Positions 26,488-37,900 of a stretch of DNA of 64,000 nucleotides are shown here, in pieces. Numbering within the stretch: position 1 is the first letter of the stretch; each line of letters starts with the position of its first letter. Position numbers and translations under genes: made by a program. Under the pieces are notes generated by a model. It saw only the letters and a program-made list of their open reading frames with translations, was not told the DNA's origin and made no database searches. The stretch is from Rossellomorea aquimaris (GTDB lineage: Bacteria > Bacillota > Bacilli > Bacillales > Bacillaceae_B): NCBI RefSeq assembly GCF_003315075.1, contig NZ_QNRJ01000008.1:1-64000 (forward strand), in the 5' to 3' direction.

Positions 26488-27999
26488 TTAAATGGCAGAA
26501 CGGGATGTGCCTGTCACTTTAATCCCCCTCATAAACGCTTCAACAAACTCCTCATCCCACTGTGTCCCTTTGCCTTCTTCCAAAATGGAGAGGGCTTTTT
26601 CGATAGGCATTCCTTTTCGATAAGGGCGATCAGAGGTCATAGCGTCAAAGGCGTCGGCGACAGCGATCAATCGTCCGAACACGGGAATATCGTCTCCTTT
26701 TAATTGATCGGGATATCCCCGGCCGTCCACCCGCTCATGGTGGTGCTTGATGCCGGGTAAAATGGGCAGGAGTTCTTCTGTTAACTGAACCCCTTTTACA
26801 ATTTCTTCGCCAATGACAGGATGGCGTTTAATTTGATCGAACTCTTCAATTGTTAATTTCCCTTCTTTTAAAAGTACATCATCCCGGATTCCTATTTTTC
26901 CAATGTCGTGAAGCAAGGCCGATTTGTTGAGTAAGTCGATGTCTTTGGAGGACCAGTTGCATTGTTTGGCAATTAAAACAGAAAACTCCGCAACACGTTT
27001 AGAATGGCCGGCCGTATAAGGGTCCCGTGCATCCAATGTACCTGCTACGACGGCGAAAAATTGATCGAGTAGCTGCTGGTTTTTCTGATCTCGCAGATTG
27101 ATGGCTCCTACCATGTGGTTAAACCCGGAAAATAAATGGGAAAATTCATCCGTGTATGTATTCACTACGGGTGAAACATGCCCCTCCTCGACTTTTTCAA
27201 AACGGGCTACCAGCTCTTTCACAGGTGCTTCGATGCTTTTGAAAATAAGGAGGGCTCCATAGAAAGCTAGAATCGTAATGATGAAAATCAGAGTCCCTGC
27301 CCATTTCCAGTAGTCTACTAAAAGCGTGGGGTCTGCAATCGATAAGCGAATCTGTGAAGCTAATGAAAAAAGCAGGATCGGAAACAGCGCAAGAAACAGG
27401 GAAGCTGCCAAGATTTTTCTTTTTAAACTGATAAATAAGGTGGACGGATTCGATGGATCGACTCCGTATGTTTCAACTGCTTTCCGAATAAGGTCCGCCT
27501 GCAGTGAATGACAAGCTCTAAAGGTTAAGAAAAATTCAATCAATGCATGAAGAATCGCCACTAAAAAGGCGCCGCACCAGGCATAAAAAATGTAGGTGTA
27601 CGGAATGGACAACCACCCTGCATTGATGCTGACAACCGTCAACAAAGTCGACGGAAGAGCCAGCCCCAGAAAGTGAGGGAGCATGATTCGTCTAACCGTT
27701 AAAAGTGGGAACCTTTCCGCTTGTTGATAGGCATTTGAGAGAAGGTCCAGACTGAGTGTTGATCCCTTCTTTTTATAGACGAGCTTCATCGGACGAATAT
27801 GCTTCTGATACACCAAAAATTCGCAGCTGAACATCGTGATGATCGAAAGGGAGATGATGCCTCCCATTGTGAGCAGTTCCTTTTCATTGAGGGCAAGGGT
27901 TTGAAAGATGAATACAGACCCGACACCAAAGACGGCAATGAAGCTTCCTAGAAGATAATTTCTAATGATTGTACGTTGAAATCGCTGATATGCATTCAA
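26488..27999 (-). CDS. Membrane-bound HD-GYP domain protein
   Basis: This 503-residue protein has about six membrane helices in the N-terminal half, a HAMP-like linker (KELVARFEKVEEGHVSPVV) and a C-terminal HD-GYP domain with H364-D365 (LLHDIGKIG) and the HHERVDGRGYP signature. Such domains hydrolyse cyclic di-GMP or related dinucleotides. I start at TTG 27999, because TTGGAGG lies eight bases before it; an ATG at 28026 has no ribosome site. The membrane part has no recognised sensor, so the input signal is unknown. It is flanked by sipV and a secreted endonuclease, with no evident operon partner. Confidence 0.85.
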   Translation of the reverse strand: MNAYQRFQRTIIRNYLLGSFIAVFGVGSVFIFQTLALNEKELLTMGGIISLSIITMFSCEFLVYQKHIRPMKLVYKKKGSTLSLDLLSNAYQQAERFPLLTVRRIMLPHFLGLALPSTLLTVVSINAGWLSIPYTYIFYAWCGAFLVAILHALIEFFLTFRACHSLQADLIRKAVETYGVDPSNPSTLFISLKRKILAASLFLALFPILLFSLASQIRLSIADPTLLVDYWKWAGTLIFIITILAFYGALLIFKSIEAPVKELVARFEKVEEGHVSPVVNTYTDEFSHLFSGFNHMVGAINLRDQKNQQLLDQFFAVVAGTLDARDPYTAGHSKRVAEFSVLIAKQCNWSSKDIDLLNKSALLHDIGKIGIRDDVLLKEGKLTIEEFDQIKRHPVIGEEIVKGVQLTEELLPILPGIKHHHERVDGRGYPDQLKGDDIPVFGRLIAVADAFDAMTSDRPYRKGMPIEKALSILEEGKGTQWDEEFVEAFMRGIKVTGTSRSAI

Positions 28000-28236
28000 G
28001 GATGAATCCTCCAATTTCCCTAACATTTAGTAGATTCATTATATAGGAAATTTGGAGTGGGGAACATGATGATTTAATACTTTTTTAGGAAGATTTAGTG
28101 GAGTGGGGCTGGGTGCGCCGAGTGCAAATCCTATGATAATAGACTCATTTTAAAGCATTTACACAAAATTTACCCTATTTTGACAATATGTAATGTACGC
28201 TAAATGTATAGTCATATTTAGGGGAGGCGAAGCAAT

Positions 28237-29418
28237 TTGAAGGTTGTAAACAAAAAGTTCATCAGCATTTTTTCAATTTTAATTATTTTTATGATTGCGT
28301 GTGGTCAAGTATCTCCAAGCCAAATGAGTGCAGCGGGAAATGGGACGTGGAGTTCGCCGTTTACTGTTGATCAGGCATTATCCAATCAAGATGGTTCCAC
28401 TCAGTCAGTGGAGGGGTATGTGGTCGGGCAGCCAACCTCTACGTCATCCGTTGTCACGAGTAACTTTCCAAACGATTACGCACTTGCCTTGGCGGATTCC
28501 CCGACTGAATCCAATACGGATAAGATGGTCTATATTCAGATTCCATCTTCTTACCGTTCAAACTTTGGATTACAAAGTAACCCGGGCCTAATGGGTGAAA
28601 AGATCAAAGTGACGGGCAGTTTAACGGCCTATTTCTCCCACCCGGGAGTGAAGTCTACGTCAGCATTCGAATCAGTGGATGATGGCGGGACTGATCCGAC
28701 TGATCCTCCAACCGACCCAACCGATCCACCATCTTATGAGGAATATTACAATACGGCTGAAGGGAAAACGGGATCTTCTTTAAAAACAGCACTACATAAC
28801 ATCATTGATGATCATCAAACTCTTTCCTACAGCGATGTATGGGGAGCTCTTCGAAATACAGACGAAGATCAGAACAATCCGAATAACGTGATCCTCCTAT
28901 ACTCAGGCCGTTCCCAATCCAAAACGACAAACGGTGGTGGAGTCAACGACTGGAACCGGGAACATGTCTGGGCGAAATCCCACGGAGACTTTGGAACGGC
29001 TCAAGGACCAGGGACGGACCTTCATCACTTGAGACCTACAGATGTAACCGTCAATTCTTCAAGAAGTAATCTTGACTTTGATAATGGCGGGACTCAGCAT
29101 GGCGAAGCACCGGGCAACTATTATGATGGGGATTCCTGGGAGCCCCGGGATGAAGTGAAAGGGGACGTTGCCCGTATGATTTTCTACATGGCGGTCCGCT
29201 ATGAAGGGGACAGCGGGGAACTGGATTTAGAAATCAATAACAACGTCAACAATGGAAGTGCCCCTTATCACGGGAAAATGTCCGTTCTCCTTCAATGGAA
29301 TGAACAGGATCCTGTCGATGAAAGGGAGATCAGGCGCAACAATATCATCTTTGAACAATATCAAGGAAATCGAAATCCATTCATCGACCACCCTGAGTGG
29401 GCGGAAATGATCTGGTAA
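28237..29418 (+). CDS. Secreted DUF6359-endonuclease I fusion
   Basis: A 393-residue exported nuclease. The N-terminus is a signal peptide with a possible lipobox (FMIAC). A DUF6359/OB-like domain follows (WSSPFTVDQALSNQ...VEGYVVG), then a Pro-Thr linker TDPTDPPTDPTDPP at about 151-164, then an endonuclease I domain with the catalytic NREHVWAKSHGD (H243) and DLHHLRPTD. It should degrade DNA outside the cell, giving phosphate, nucleotides or competence-related DNA. TTG 28237 lies nine bases after GGGGAGG. The domain pairing matches other Bacillus secreted nucleases, although the common BsnI/YurI lacks the first domain. Confidence 0.87.
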   Translation: MKVVNKKFISIFSILIIFMIACGQVSPSQMSAAGNGTWSSPFTVDQALSNQDGSTQSVEGYVVGQPTSTSSVVTSNFPNDYALALADSPTESNTDKMVYIQIPSSYRSNFGLQSNPGLMGEKIKVTGSLTAYFSHPGVKSTSAFESVDDGGTDPTDPPTDPTDPPSYEEYYNTAEGKTGSSLKTALHNIIDDHQTLSYSDVWGALRNTDEDQNNPNNVILLYSGRSQSKTTNGGGVNDWNREHVWAKSHGDFGTAQGPGTDLHHLRPTDVTVNSSRSNLDFDNGGTQHGEAPGNYYDGDSWEPRDEVKGDVARMIFYMAVRYEGDSGELDLEINNNVNNGSAPYHGKMSVLLQWNEQDPVDEREIRRNNIIFEQYQGNRNPFIDHPEWAEMIW

Positions 29419-29427
29419 GTTGGATTG

Positions 29428-29456
29428 AGCCTGGAAGTTTCCGGGTTCTTTTTTTA
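29428..29456 (+). terminator. Terminator after the endonuclease gene
   Basis: CCTGGAA pairs with TTCCGGG (one G-T) around GT, then a run of seven T. Confidence 0.75.
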
Positions 29457-29565
29457 TGGGAAAATAAAGATGGATGGCGGGGAGGGCACTCACGAAACTT
29501 TTTCAACGACAATAAAGGAATCGGAGAGGAACGCCTCGAAATACATACGTCGAGGTGAAAATGAC

Positions 29566-30114
29566 ATGAAAAGGTTATTGACGGGTACAAGAATTTATCT
29601 TTCCGGTTTTCAGGAGGAAGATGTTACGGCTATAAGGGAATGGAGTCAAAATGAAGAAGTTCAGAGATTACTGGATGCTCTTCCCCATAAGCCGAAAACA
29701 GAGGAAGATATTAAAAAATGGATGGGGGATCCAGGAGACAACGCCTATCGTTTTGCTATTCGTTTAAAGGACGATGGCAGGATCATTGGCTTTGTTGAAT
29801 TGGACGGGATTCTATGGACGCACCGTGTCGGATGGGTCTCCATCTCAATAGGGGATGAACAGTCCTGGGGCAATGGATATGGCAAGGAAGCCATGCAATG
29901 TTTGTTGGCGTACGCTTTTCATGAGTTGAATTTATACCGAGTCCAATTAACGGTATTTTCATATAATGAGAGGGCCATGCGCTTATATGAGTCACTCGGA
30001 TTCAAGAAAGAAGGAAGCTATCGTCAATTTTTACAAAGGGACGGAGATCGATACGACATGATCTTATACGGACTATTAGCGGAAGAATGGAAAGGTAAAG
30101 TGAAAGAAGGATGA
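29566..30114 (+). CDS. GNAT family N-acetyltransferase
   Basis: A 182-residue acetyltransferase of the RimJ/RimL-like group, with acetyl-CoA loop SWGNGYGKEAMQCLLAYAF and the C-terminal LYESLGFKKEGSYRQFLQRDGDRYDMILYGLL typical of ribosomal-protein or spermidine-type acetylators. ATG 29566 is chosen over the open frame from 29425 because GAGGTGA precedes it and the family N-terminus is TGTRIYLSGFQEED. The substrate is not predictable. Confidence 0.85.
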   Translation: MKRLLTGTRIYLSGFQEEDVTAIREWSQNEEVQRLLDALPHKPKTEEDIKKWMGDPGDNAYRFAIRLKDDGRIIGFVELDGILWTHRVGWVSISIGDEQSWGNGYGKEAMQCLLAYAFHELNLYRVQLTVFSYNERAMRLYESLGFKKEGSYRQFLQRDGDRYDMILYGLLAEEWKGKVKEG

Positions 30115-30131
30115 TGGTGTCCTTCTTTTTA
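30105..30131 (+). terminator. Terminator overlapping the GNAT stop codon
   Basis: AGAAGGA pairs with TCCTTCT around eight bases, with five T following. Confidence 0.75.
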
Positions 30132-30146
30132 TGACGTAGAAGGCAT

Positions 30147-31304
30147 CTACGCCCTCATCCTCCACCTCCTCCGCTCCACATACAACAAGCCACTCATCCA
30201 GGCATGAAATAAGAAGCATCCCAGTAACAGAGACAACGATTGTACGTAAGTAAGCTTCATGATGACTATGGGTGCTATGCTTGTTCCACCTAATAAAATA
30301 AAGGAATACAGGCTGAGTGCCTGACTTCGGTCATCTCCACTCATATCTCCGATGAGGGTAATGACGGTCGGAATCAACAATGAAATGGCAGAAACAAACA
30401 GGACTGAAGAGAGAACGATGATGAAGGGTTCACTCTTGTGTACATAAATAAACGCAATCAATACACTCGCAATGGAGATGGTCACACCCATAAAAAGAGT
30501 TTTATAGACTCCTTTTGCTTCAAGGAGGCGACCGGTAAAGAGTGATAAGCTGACACCGATCAATCCGACTGCCCGGAGTAGGAAAAGCAGATTGGAATCA
30601 CCCGATAAGTACCGGGTCAAGCTGTCATAATAAGCAACAAACGAGGCGAGAAGGGTGAACACGATGCCATAGCAGTAAAGGAGTTCCTTCCTCAAAAGGA
30701 GTTTATAAATCGTGACGATCTGGTGTGTGACGGAAACGGATCGAGTGGACGTAGCGGGCAGCGTTTGTTTTCCCATTACAAATAAGGAGACGTACACCAC
30801 TGCGAAAAAGAAGAATACAATCGTCCAGTTGCTGTAGCGGGTGATTCCTTCACTGAGTAATTGACCGAGTAGGCCTGCGAACAGAAAACCGGAATTGATA
30901 AAAGCGAGAAGCAGCGTTCTCTTTCTTCCAGAAAACAAATCATACGTATAAGCAAAGGCGACGGGGGCAAAGCTCCCCAGACAAAAGCCTTGAATCCCCC
31001 GTATGAAGAATAAACTCCAGAAATCGCCTGCAAGCCCCACTAAGCCTGTTGAAACCGCAGAGGCAAGCATTCCCCAAACGAGAATCTCTTTTTTTCCGAA
31101 ACGATCTGCGCTATTGGCAAAGGTGAGAAGTCCACAGGCGTAGAAAAAGATAAATGAGCTTCCTGCCATAACGACTTCACTTTGTGCGATGGAGAGGGAG
31201 GAAGCGATATTCCCGTAAATGGGAATGAACGTGTAAATATTACAGGCTACCATAATCGCCATCACAACAAGAACAGAAGCGATTCTGTTAAAATATTGAT
31301 CCAT
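30147..31304 (-). CDS. Major facilitator superfamily transporter
   Basis: A 385-residue, 12-helix MFS protein. The loop 2-3 motif is NSADRFGKKEILV, matching the MFS A motif, and FFIRGIQGFCLGS lies in helix 4. It is probably a drug or metabolite exporter related to YhjO-type proteins, which lie near addB in B. subtilis. ATG 31304 follows AGGTGATT; TTG 31310 in the same frame has a worse spacing. No regulator is adjacent. Confidence 0.83.
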   Translation of the reverse strand: MDQYFNRIASVLVVMAIMVACNIYTFIPIYGNIASSLSIAQSEVVMAGSSFIFFYACGLLTFANSADRFGKKEILVWGMLASAVSTGLVGLAGDFWSLFFIRGIQGFCLGSFAPVAFAYTYDLFSGRKRTLLLAFINSGFLFAGLLGQLLSEGITRYSNWTIVFFFFAVVYVSLFVMGKQTLPATSTRSVSVTHQIVTIYKLLLRKELLYCYGIVFTLLASFVAYYDSLTRYLSGDSNLLFLLRAVGLIGVSLSLFTGRLLEAKGVYKTLFMGVTISIASVLIAFIYVHKSEPFIIVLSSVLFVSAISLLIPTVITLIGDMSGDDRSQALSLYSFILLGGTSIAPIVIMKLTYVQSLSLLLGCFLFHAWMSGLLYVERRRWRMRA

Positions 31305-31467
31305 CAGCAATCACCTACCTCTTTTTACTGTATGCAGGTGTTCCAAATATTTTCAATAAAGATTGAGACGGGAAAGATTTGTTCCTGTGTACTATAATGA
31401 ACCTATACAAAAATTCAACCTGCCTCATGGTTACAATAGATATTAGAATAAGAAAGGGAGTGAGAGG

Positions 31468-34400
31468 ATGGCTGTACGTTTTATTCTCGGGCGCTCCGGT
31501 ACGGGGAAAACCCATCGCATATTAAATGAGATGAAACAGAGCTTATTGGAAGCGCCGAATGGGGATCCCATCATCTATATCGTACCGGATCAGATGTCAT
31601 TTATATCGGAATACGAGCTTGTCAACACACCCGGTCTAAATGGGATGATTCGTGGACAGGTGTTCAGTTTCACCCGGCTAGCGTGGAAGATTCTGCAGGA
31701 AACGGGCGGAATGAGCCGCTACCATCTATCAGATGTCGGCTTAAATATGATGATTAGGAAGATTATCGACGAAAATAAAGATCGTCTACATATTTTCTCG
31801 AAGGCCGCGGATAAGCCGGGTTTCATTCATCATGTAGAATCCATGTTGACGGAATTTAAGCGCTATTGTATTTCGCCTCAGGATCTCCACCAATTTGATG
31901 GGGAAGATGAGCGGGGTTCAAAGGTTTTGAAGGATAAGCTTCATGATCTTGAACTGATTTATGAGAAATTCGAGGAGAAGCTCCTCGGCAAATACATTGA
32001 TTCAGAAGACTATTTTCAGCTGTTGGCAGACAATGTGAAAAACTCTGAGCTTCTTAGAGATGCAGAGATTTACATAGATGGCTTCCATAGCTTCACGCCC
32101 CAGGAATATCTGATAATCGATCAGCTCATTCAGCACAGTAAGACAGTGACGGTTGCCCTGACAGCCGATCCGGAGCAGCAAATGGGTGCGATGAACGAGT
32201 TAAGCTTATATCGGATGACGAACGAAACGTACCATACTCTTCAGGATATATGCCGTGGAGCGGGGAAGTCAATAGAAGAAGAGGTGTTAGTGAAGCCGAT
32301 TCGCTTTCATAATGAAACGATGCTGCATCTCGAACGTCATTTTGAGGACCGGCCAACTGTTCCATGCGAAGAAGCAAAAGGCTCCATCGAGTTTATGGAA
32401 GCCTCTAATCGCCGGGCAGAGGTCGAAGGGATAGCAAGGGAGATACGGAAGCTTGCCCGGGAAGAGGGGTATCGCTACAAGGATATAGCGGTGCTGGTTC
32501 GAAACAGCCAGGACTACCGTGATAAGGTCGAAACGATTTTTCAAGATTATAGTATTCCATTTTTCCTTGATCAGAAGCGGACAATGTTAAATCACCCATT
32601 AATTGAGTTGATCCGTTCGACTCTGGAAATTATGAACACGAACTGGAGATATGAGCCTGTCTTCCGGGCGGTGAAAACTGACCTGTTGTTTCCTTATCAA
32701 AAAAATCCAACCGATTTGCGGGAAAAAATGGACCGTTTGGAGAACTATGTGTTGGCCTACGGGATCAAGGGCGATCGCTGGACGAAGAAAGATCGCTGGA
32801 AATACCGCCGCTTCCGTGGTCTTGAGCATGTGGACGCACCACAAACCGACCGTGAAAAGGAACTCGAGCATGAGATCAATGAGCTTCGTTTATTTATTTC
32901 TGCGCCGATCATCCGTCTCGGAAAACGATTGAAAAAGCAATCCACGGGACGGGAATTCTGTGAAACTCTCTATCTATATCTGGAAGAGTTGGATATTCCG
33001 GCTAAGCTTGAACGTATGCGTATGGAAGCAGAAGAAAAAGGCGACTTGATTGCGGCAAGAGAGCATGATCAAGCTTGGTCAGCCGTAATGGACTTACTTG
33101 ATCAATATGTAGAAATGCTCGGTGATGAGGAAACGACGATGAAGAAATTCTCGTCGATCCTGGATGCAGGTATGGAAACGATGCAGTTCTCTTTAGTCCC
33201 CCCGGCCATAGATCAGGTCATTATTGCAGATCTTGAGAAATCAAGGCTGGGTGACATTAAAGCAGCCTTTATCATCGGGGTGAATGATGGGGTTCTTCCG
33301 GCGAAAATGAATGAAGACGGAGTCCTGTCTGATGAAGACCGGGAATCGTTGATCAATAGGGGCTTCAAGATAGCTCCCAGTAACAGGACGAAGCTGTTGG
33401 ACGAGGAGTTTGTGGCGTATAAAGCCTTTACGACCCCGAGTGAACGCTTATTCATCAGCTATCCCATCGCCAATGAAGAAGGAAAAGCGTTATTAGCATC
33501 CTCTTTCATAAAAAGGCTGAATGAAATGTTCCCGGATGCAAATACGAAGCTTCTTATTAATGAACCATCCGAGCTTTCTGAAGAAGAGCAGCTGCACTAT
33601 GTTTGCCATCCCAATGTGACGATTTCTCATTTAACGTCGCAATTACAGTTGAAGAAACGGGAATATCCGATCTATGACTTCTGGTGGGATGTGTATAACT
33701 TCTATGCAGCATCAAACGATTGGAAATGGCATTCACAGCATATTTTATCCAGTCTCTTCTACCAGAATCGGGCGAATCAGCTTTCTGAGGATACGAGCAG
33801 GGATCTGTATGGTGACCATATTTTAGCAAGTGTATCCCGGATGGAGCTGTTCCATAGTTGTCCGTTTTCTCATTTTGCCAGTCATGGGTTGAAGCTTAGA
33901 GAGCGGGATTTCTTTAAACTGGAGGCACCGGATATCGGGGAAATGTTCCACTCCGCTCTTAAATGGATATCAGAAGAAGTGGAACGTCATGGTCTGACCT
34001 GGGCATCTTTATCAAAAGCGCAGTGTCTAAAGCTTGCTAAAGAAGCCGTCTTGATGCTCGCACCGAAGCTTCAGCACCAGATTCTATTAAGCTCAAACCG
34101 CCATTATTATATCGCTCAGAAACTTGAGCAAATCATAAGCCGTGCGAGCCTCATTCTCAGTGAACATGCGAAGGCAAGTGGGTTTGTGCCTGTCGGGGTG
34201 GAGCTTGGGTTCGGACCGCATGCGACCCTGCCGCCGTTCCAGTTCCAGCTGAGAAATGGAACGAAAATGGAGCTTCAGGGAAGGATCGACCGGGTAGACA
34301 AGGCAGAAGATGCAAGTGGAGTATACCTGAGGATTGTTGATTACAAATCGAGTGCGAGAGATTTGGATATGACGGAAGTGTACTACGGATTGGCCCTTCA

Positions 34401-34953
34401 GATGCTGACGTATTTAGATATTGTGTTAACAAACTCTAAGCAATTTGTCGGGAAAGAAGCAAAGCCTGCAGGCGTACTCTATTTCCACGTTCATAATCCT
34501 ATGATCAATAGTAAGAAAATCTTGACCATGGATCAAATTGAAAAGGAAATTTTTAAGAGCTTTAAAATGAAGGGACTCGTTCTGGGAGACTCTGACATCG
34601 TTCGTTTAATGGATCAAACATTGGATACCGGGAACTCAGATATCATCTCGGCCGGGATCAAGAAGGATGGATCATTATCCTCCCGGTCAAAAGCGGCTTC
34701 AACAGAAGACTTTCACTATATGCGCCAGCATGTGAGAAAGCTATATGAAGCGTCAGGGAACCGGATCGTTTCAGGTGAGACCAATATTACTCCTTACAAG
34801 CTGAAGGACCGTACACCATGTCAGTTCTGTTCGTTCCGTTCCGTTTGTCAATTCGACCAATCTCTTGAAGAAAACGAGTACAGAGTTCTCCCGACGGCTA
34901 AACCAGAAGATCTATTAAAAAAAGTGAGAGAGGAGGTAGAGTCCAATGAGTAA
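31468..34953 (+). CDS. addB: ATP-dependent helicase/nuclease subunit B (AddB)
   Basis: AddB pairs with AddA to resect double-strand breaks to a Chi-type site for RecA loading. The 1161-residue protein has an N-terminal ATP-binding GRSGTGKT, a degenerate UvrD-like helicase body and a C-terminal RecB nuclease domain (RIVDYKSSARDLD). The iron-sulfur ligands C798, C1118, C1121 and C1127 match the known AddB arrangement. AAGGGAGTGAGAGG precedes the ATG. It overlaps addA by eight bases. Confidence 0.96.
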   Translation: MAVRFILGRSGTGKTHRILNEMKQSLLEAPNGDPIIYIVPDQMSFISEYELVNTPGLNGMIRGQVFSFTRLAWKILQETGGMSRYHLSDVGLNMMIRKIIDENKDRLHIFSKAADKPGFIHHVESMLTEFKRYCISPQDLHQFDGEDERGSKVLKDKLHDLELIYEKFEEKLLGKYIDSEDYFQLLADNVKNSELLRDAEIYIDGFHSFTPQEYLIIDQLIQHSKTVTVALTADPEQQMGAMNELSLYRMTNETYHTLQDICRGAGKSIEEEVLVKPIRFHNETMLHLERHFEDRPTVPCEEAKGSIEFMEASNRRAEVEGIAREIRKLAREEGYRYKDIAVLVRNSQDYRDKVETIFQDYSIPFFLDQKRTMLNHPLIELIRSTLEIMNTNWRYEPVFRAVKTDLLFPYQKNPTDLREKMDRLENYVLAYGIKGDRWTKKDRWKYRRFRGLEHVDAPQTDREKELEHEINELRLFISAPIIRLGKRLKKQSTGREFCETLYLYLEELDIPAKLERMRMEAEEKGDLIAAREHDQAWSAVMDLLDQYVEMLGDEETTMKKFSSILDAGMETMQFSLVPPAIDQVIIADLEKSRLGDIKAAFIIGVNDGVLPAKMNEDGVLSDEDRESLINRGFKIAPSNRTKLLDEEFVAYKAFTTPSERLFISYPIANEEGKALLASSFIKRLNEMFPDANTKLLINEPSELSEEEQLHYVCHPNVTISHLTSQLQLKKREYPIYDFWWDVYNFYAASNDWKWHSQHILSSLFYQNRANQLSEDTSRDLYGDHILASVSRMELFHSCPFSHFASHGLKLRERDFFKLEAPDIGEMFHSALKWISEEVERHGLTWASLSKAQCLKLAKEAVLMLAPKLQHQILLSSNRHYYIAQKLEQIISRASLILSEHAKASGFVPVGVELGFGPHATLPPFQFQLRNGTKMELQGRIDRVDKAEDASGVYLRIVDYKSSARDLDMTEVYYGLALQMLTYLDIVLTNSKQFVGKEAKPAGVLYFHVHNPMINSKKILTMDQIEKEIFKSFKMKGLVLGDSDIVRLMDQTLDTGNSDIISAGIKKDGSLSSRSKAASTEDFHYMRQHVRKLYEASGNRIVSGETNITPYKLKDRTPCQFCSFRSVCQFDQSLEENEYRVLPTAKPEDLLKKVREEVESNE

Positions 34954-37900
34954 TGGTACGATACCGGCAAAGCCTGATCATGTTACATGGACAGATGATC
35001 AGTGGAAGGCGATTTGGGCAAAAGGTCAGGACATTCTCGTAGCAGCGGCCGCAGGATCAGGGAAGACCGCAGTTCTTGTAGAGAGGATCATTCAGAAAAT
35101 CCTTTCTGAAGAAGACAGAATGGATGTGGACGAACTATTGGTTGTAACCTTTACCAATGCATCGGCCGCTGAGATGAGACATCGGATCGGGCAGGCATTG
35201 GAAAAGGCGATTGATGAGGATCCCCATTCCCATCATTTAAGGAAGCAGCTGAGCTTACTGAACCGTGCTTCTATTTCGACTCTTCACTCTTTTTGCCTTG
35301 AAGTGATTCGTAAATATTATTATCTCATCGACATTGACCCGGGTTTTCGGATTGCCGATGAAACAGAAGAGGATCTGCTGCGTGATGAAGTGCTTGATGA
35401 GCTGTTTGAAGAGGAATACGGAAAAGAACATAATCATGATTTCTTTACACTGGTAGATACATTTACCAATGATAGAAGTGACGGGGCCCTTCAGGATATG
35501 ATCCGAAAGCTGTATGACTTTTCACGTTCCCATCCGAACCCGGACGAATGGCTGAGAGGGCTGGAAGAGATGTATGACATCCAAGAAGGTGTAGAGATTG
35601 ATCAGCTATCCTTCATTCAGCCGCTTCTGACCGATATTCGCTTACAGCTTCATGGGGCGAAAAACTTGTTTCAGCGTGCATTGGATCTGACACGGGTTCC
35701 TGGAGGTCCGGGTCCAAGAGCTGAAAATTTTCTAAGCGATATTGAGATTGTCGAGAGCCTTGAAGAAAGCCGGCAGATTTCATGGAATGCATTATATAAG
35801 ACGATTCAAACCCTTCCCTTTACAAAGTTAAAAGCTTGTCGCGGGGATGACTATAACAAGGATATGGTAGATGAAGCCAAAAAGCTTCGGGATCAAGGGA
35901 AGAAAACGTTAGAGAAACTGCAGGAAGATTTTTTCTCAAGAAGACCGGAGTCATTCCTTGAGGATATGAAGAAGATGAGAGACGTGATTCACACCCTGGC
36001 AGAAGTGGTGGTGGAATTCGGCAAACGTTTCCGACAAGTGAAAGAAGAAAAAGGACTTGTTGACTTTGCGGATTTAGAGCATTTTTGTCTAGAAATTTTA
36101 AGAGACCCTGCATCAGATTCTTTACTTCCTTCAGAAGCGGCAAAGCAGTATAAAAATAAATTCAAAGAAGTATTGGTCGATGAATATCAGGATACGAATA
36201 TGGTTCAGGAGTCGATTCTTCTTCTCATTACCGAAGAACGAGAAGAAGTAGGGAACCGTTTTATGGTAGGAGATGTTAAGCAGTCCATTTATCGCTTTCG
36301 ATTGGCAGAACCGAATCTGTTTTTAGGAAAGTATACCCGCTTTCTTCCTGTAAGCGGAGAAGCGGGATTGAAGATCGATTTATCTCAAAATTTCAGAAGC
36401 CGGAAAGAGGTATTAGAGGGAACCAACTTTTTATTCAAGCAAATCATGGGATCCTCGGTTGGGGAGATGGAATATAACCGGGAAGCAGAGCTGGTAAAGG
36501 GTGCCCCTTATCCTGAAGAGAAAGAGTATCCGATCGAAGTAGCGATCATTAATCAGGAATCAGAGGAAGCGGGTGGTGATGAAGAGGAATTGTCCATTTT
36601 TGACGAGGGTGATATTGAGAAATCCGTGCTTGAAGCCCGCTACATGGCAAATAAAGTGAAGAGCATGATTGAAGAGCGAACACCGATCTATGATGCCAAA
36701 ACGAAGACAGAGCGTCCGATTCAGTACAAGGATATTGTGATTCTGCTTCGTTCCATGCCTTGGGCGGCAGAAATCATGGAAGAATTCAAACGGCAAGGAA
36801 TTCCGATTTATGCAAATCTGTCTACTGGTTATTTTGAAGCAACCGAAATCGCGATCATGCTTTCACTGCTGAAAGTGATTGACAATCCGTATCAGGATAT
36901 TCCCCTGGCATCGGTTCTTCGCTCACCGATTGTTGGACTGGACGAGCAGGGACTTGCAAGCATTCGAATCCATTCTAGAGCGGGAACGTATTACGAAGCC
37001 TTGAAGAAATTTGCAAGTGAAAAACCAGGTAACCCACGTGAAGAAGAAACATTTGAAAAGGTCAAAGTGTTCCTGTATCATCTGCAAAACTGGCGGACAA
37101 AGGCTAGACAAGGATCGGTTACAGAGCTGATTTGGCAATTGTACCGGGACACCCGATTCTATGACTATGTCGGAGGAATGGCAGGCGGGAAGCAGCGTCA
37201 GGCAAATCTTAGGGCACTATACGACCGTGCCCGCCAATATGAATCAACATCATTCAGAGGGTTATTCCGCTTCCTGCGATTCATTGATCGGATGAGGGAA
37301 AGAGGAGATGACCTCGGGGTAGCGAGAGCTCTCAGTGAACAGGAGGATGTGGTCCGCTTAATGACGATTCACTCCAGTAAAGGGCTTGAGTTTCCGGTTG
37401 TCTTTGTCGCTGGCACGTCGAAGCAATTCAATCTTATGGACTTGAACGCTTCCTATTTATTAGATAAAGATCTGGGTTTGGCCACCAAGTATACCGACCC
37501 GGGGAAGCGAATCAGTTATCCATCCCTTCCCCAGCTGGCATTTAAGCGGAAGAAGCGCATGGAGGCCATCTCAGAGGAAATGCGGGTGCTCTATGTGGCG
37601 TTAACCCGTGCCAAAGAAAAGCTATTCTTGGTGGGAACCGTGAAAAGCTTAGAGAAGTCACTTAAGAAATGGCGGGGAGCTTTAGGTCAGACCGAATGGT
37701 TGTTATCTGATTATGACCGTGCCGGGGCCAGTTCCTATCTTGACTGGATAGGTCCGTCCCTCATGCGACACCCCCATTGTGGAGAGCTTGGGGAAGATGC
37801 GGTCTTAGAAGGAAGCGGGATCAATGAAGAGATTCTAAAGCATCCTTCCTCCTTTCATATCAAGACGATTCATAAGTCTGAGCTGGGTGCAGAAGAAGAG

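Noticed and set aside
28180..28212. Strong SigA promoter before the endonuclease gene
   Set aside because: TTGACA is present at 28180-28185 but the best -10 boxes lie 15 or 21 bases away, so I could not support it.
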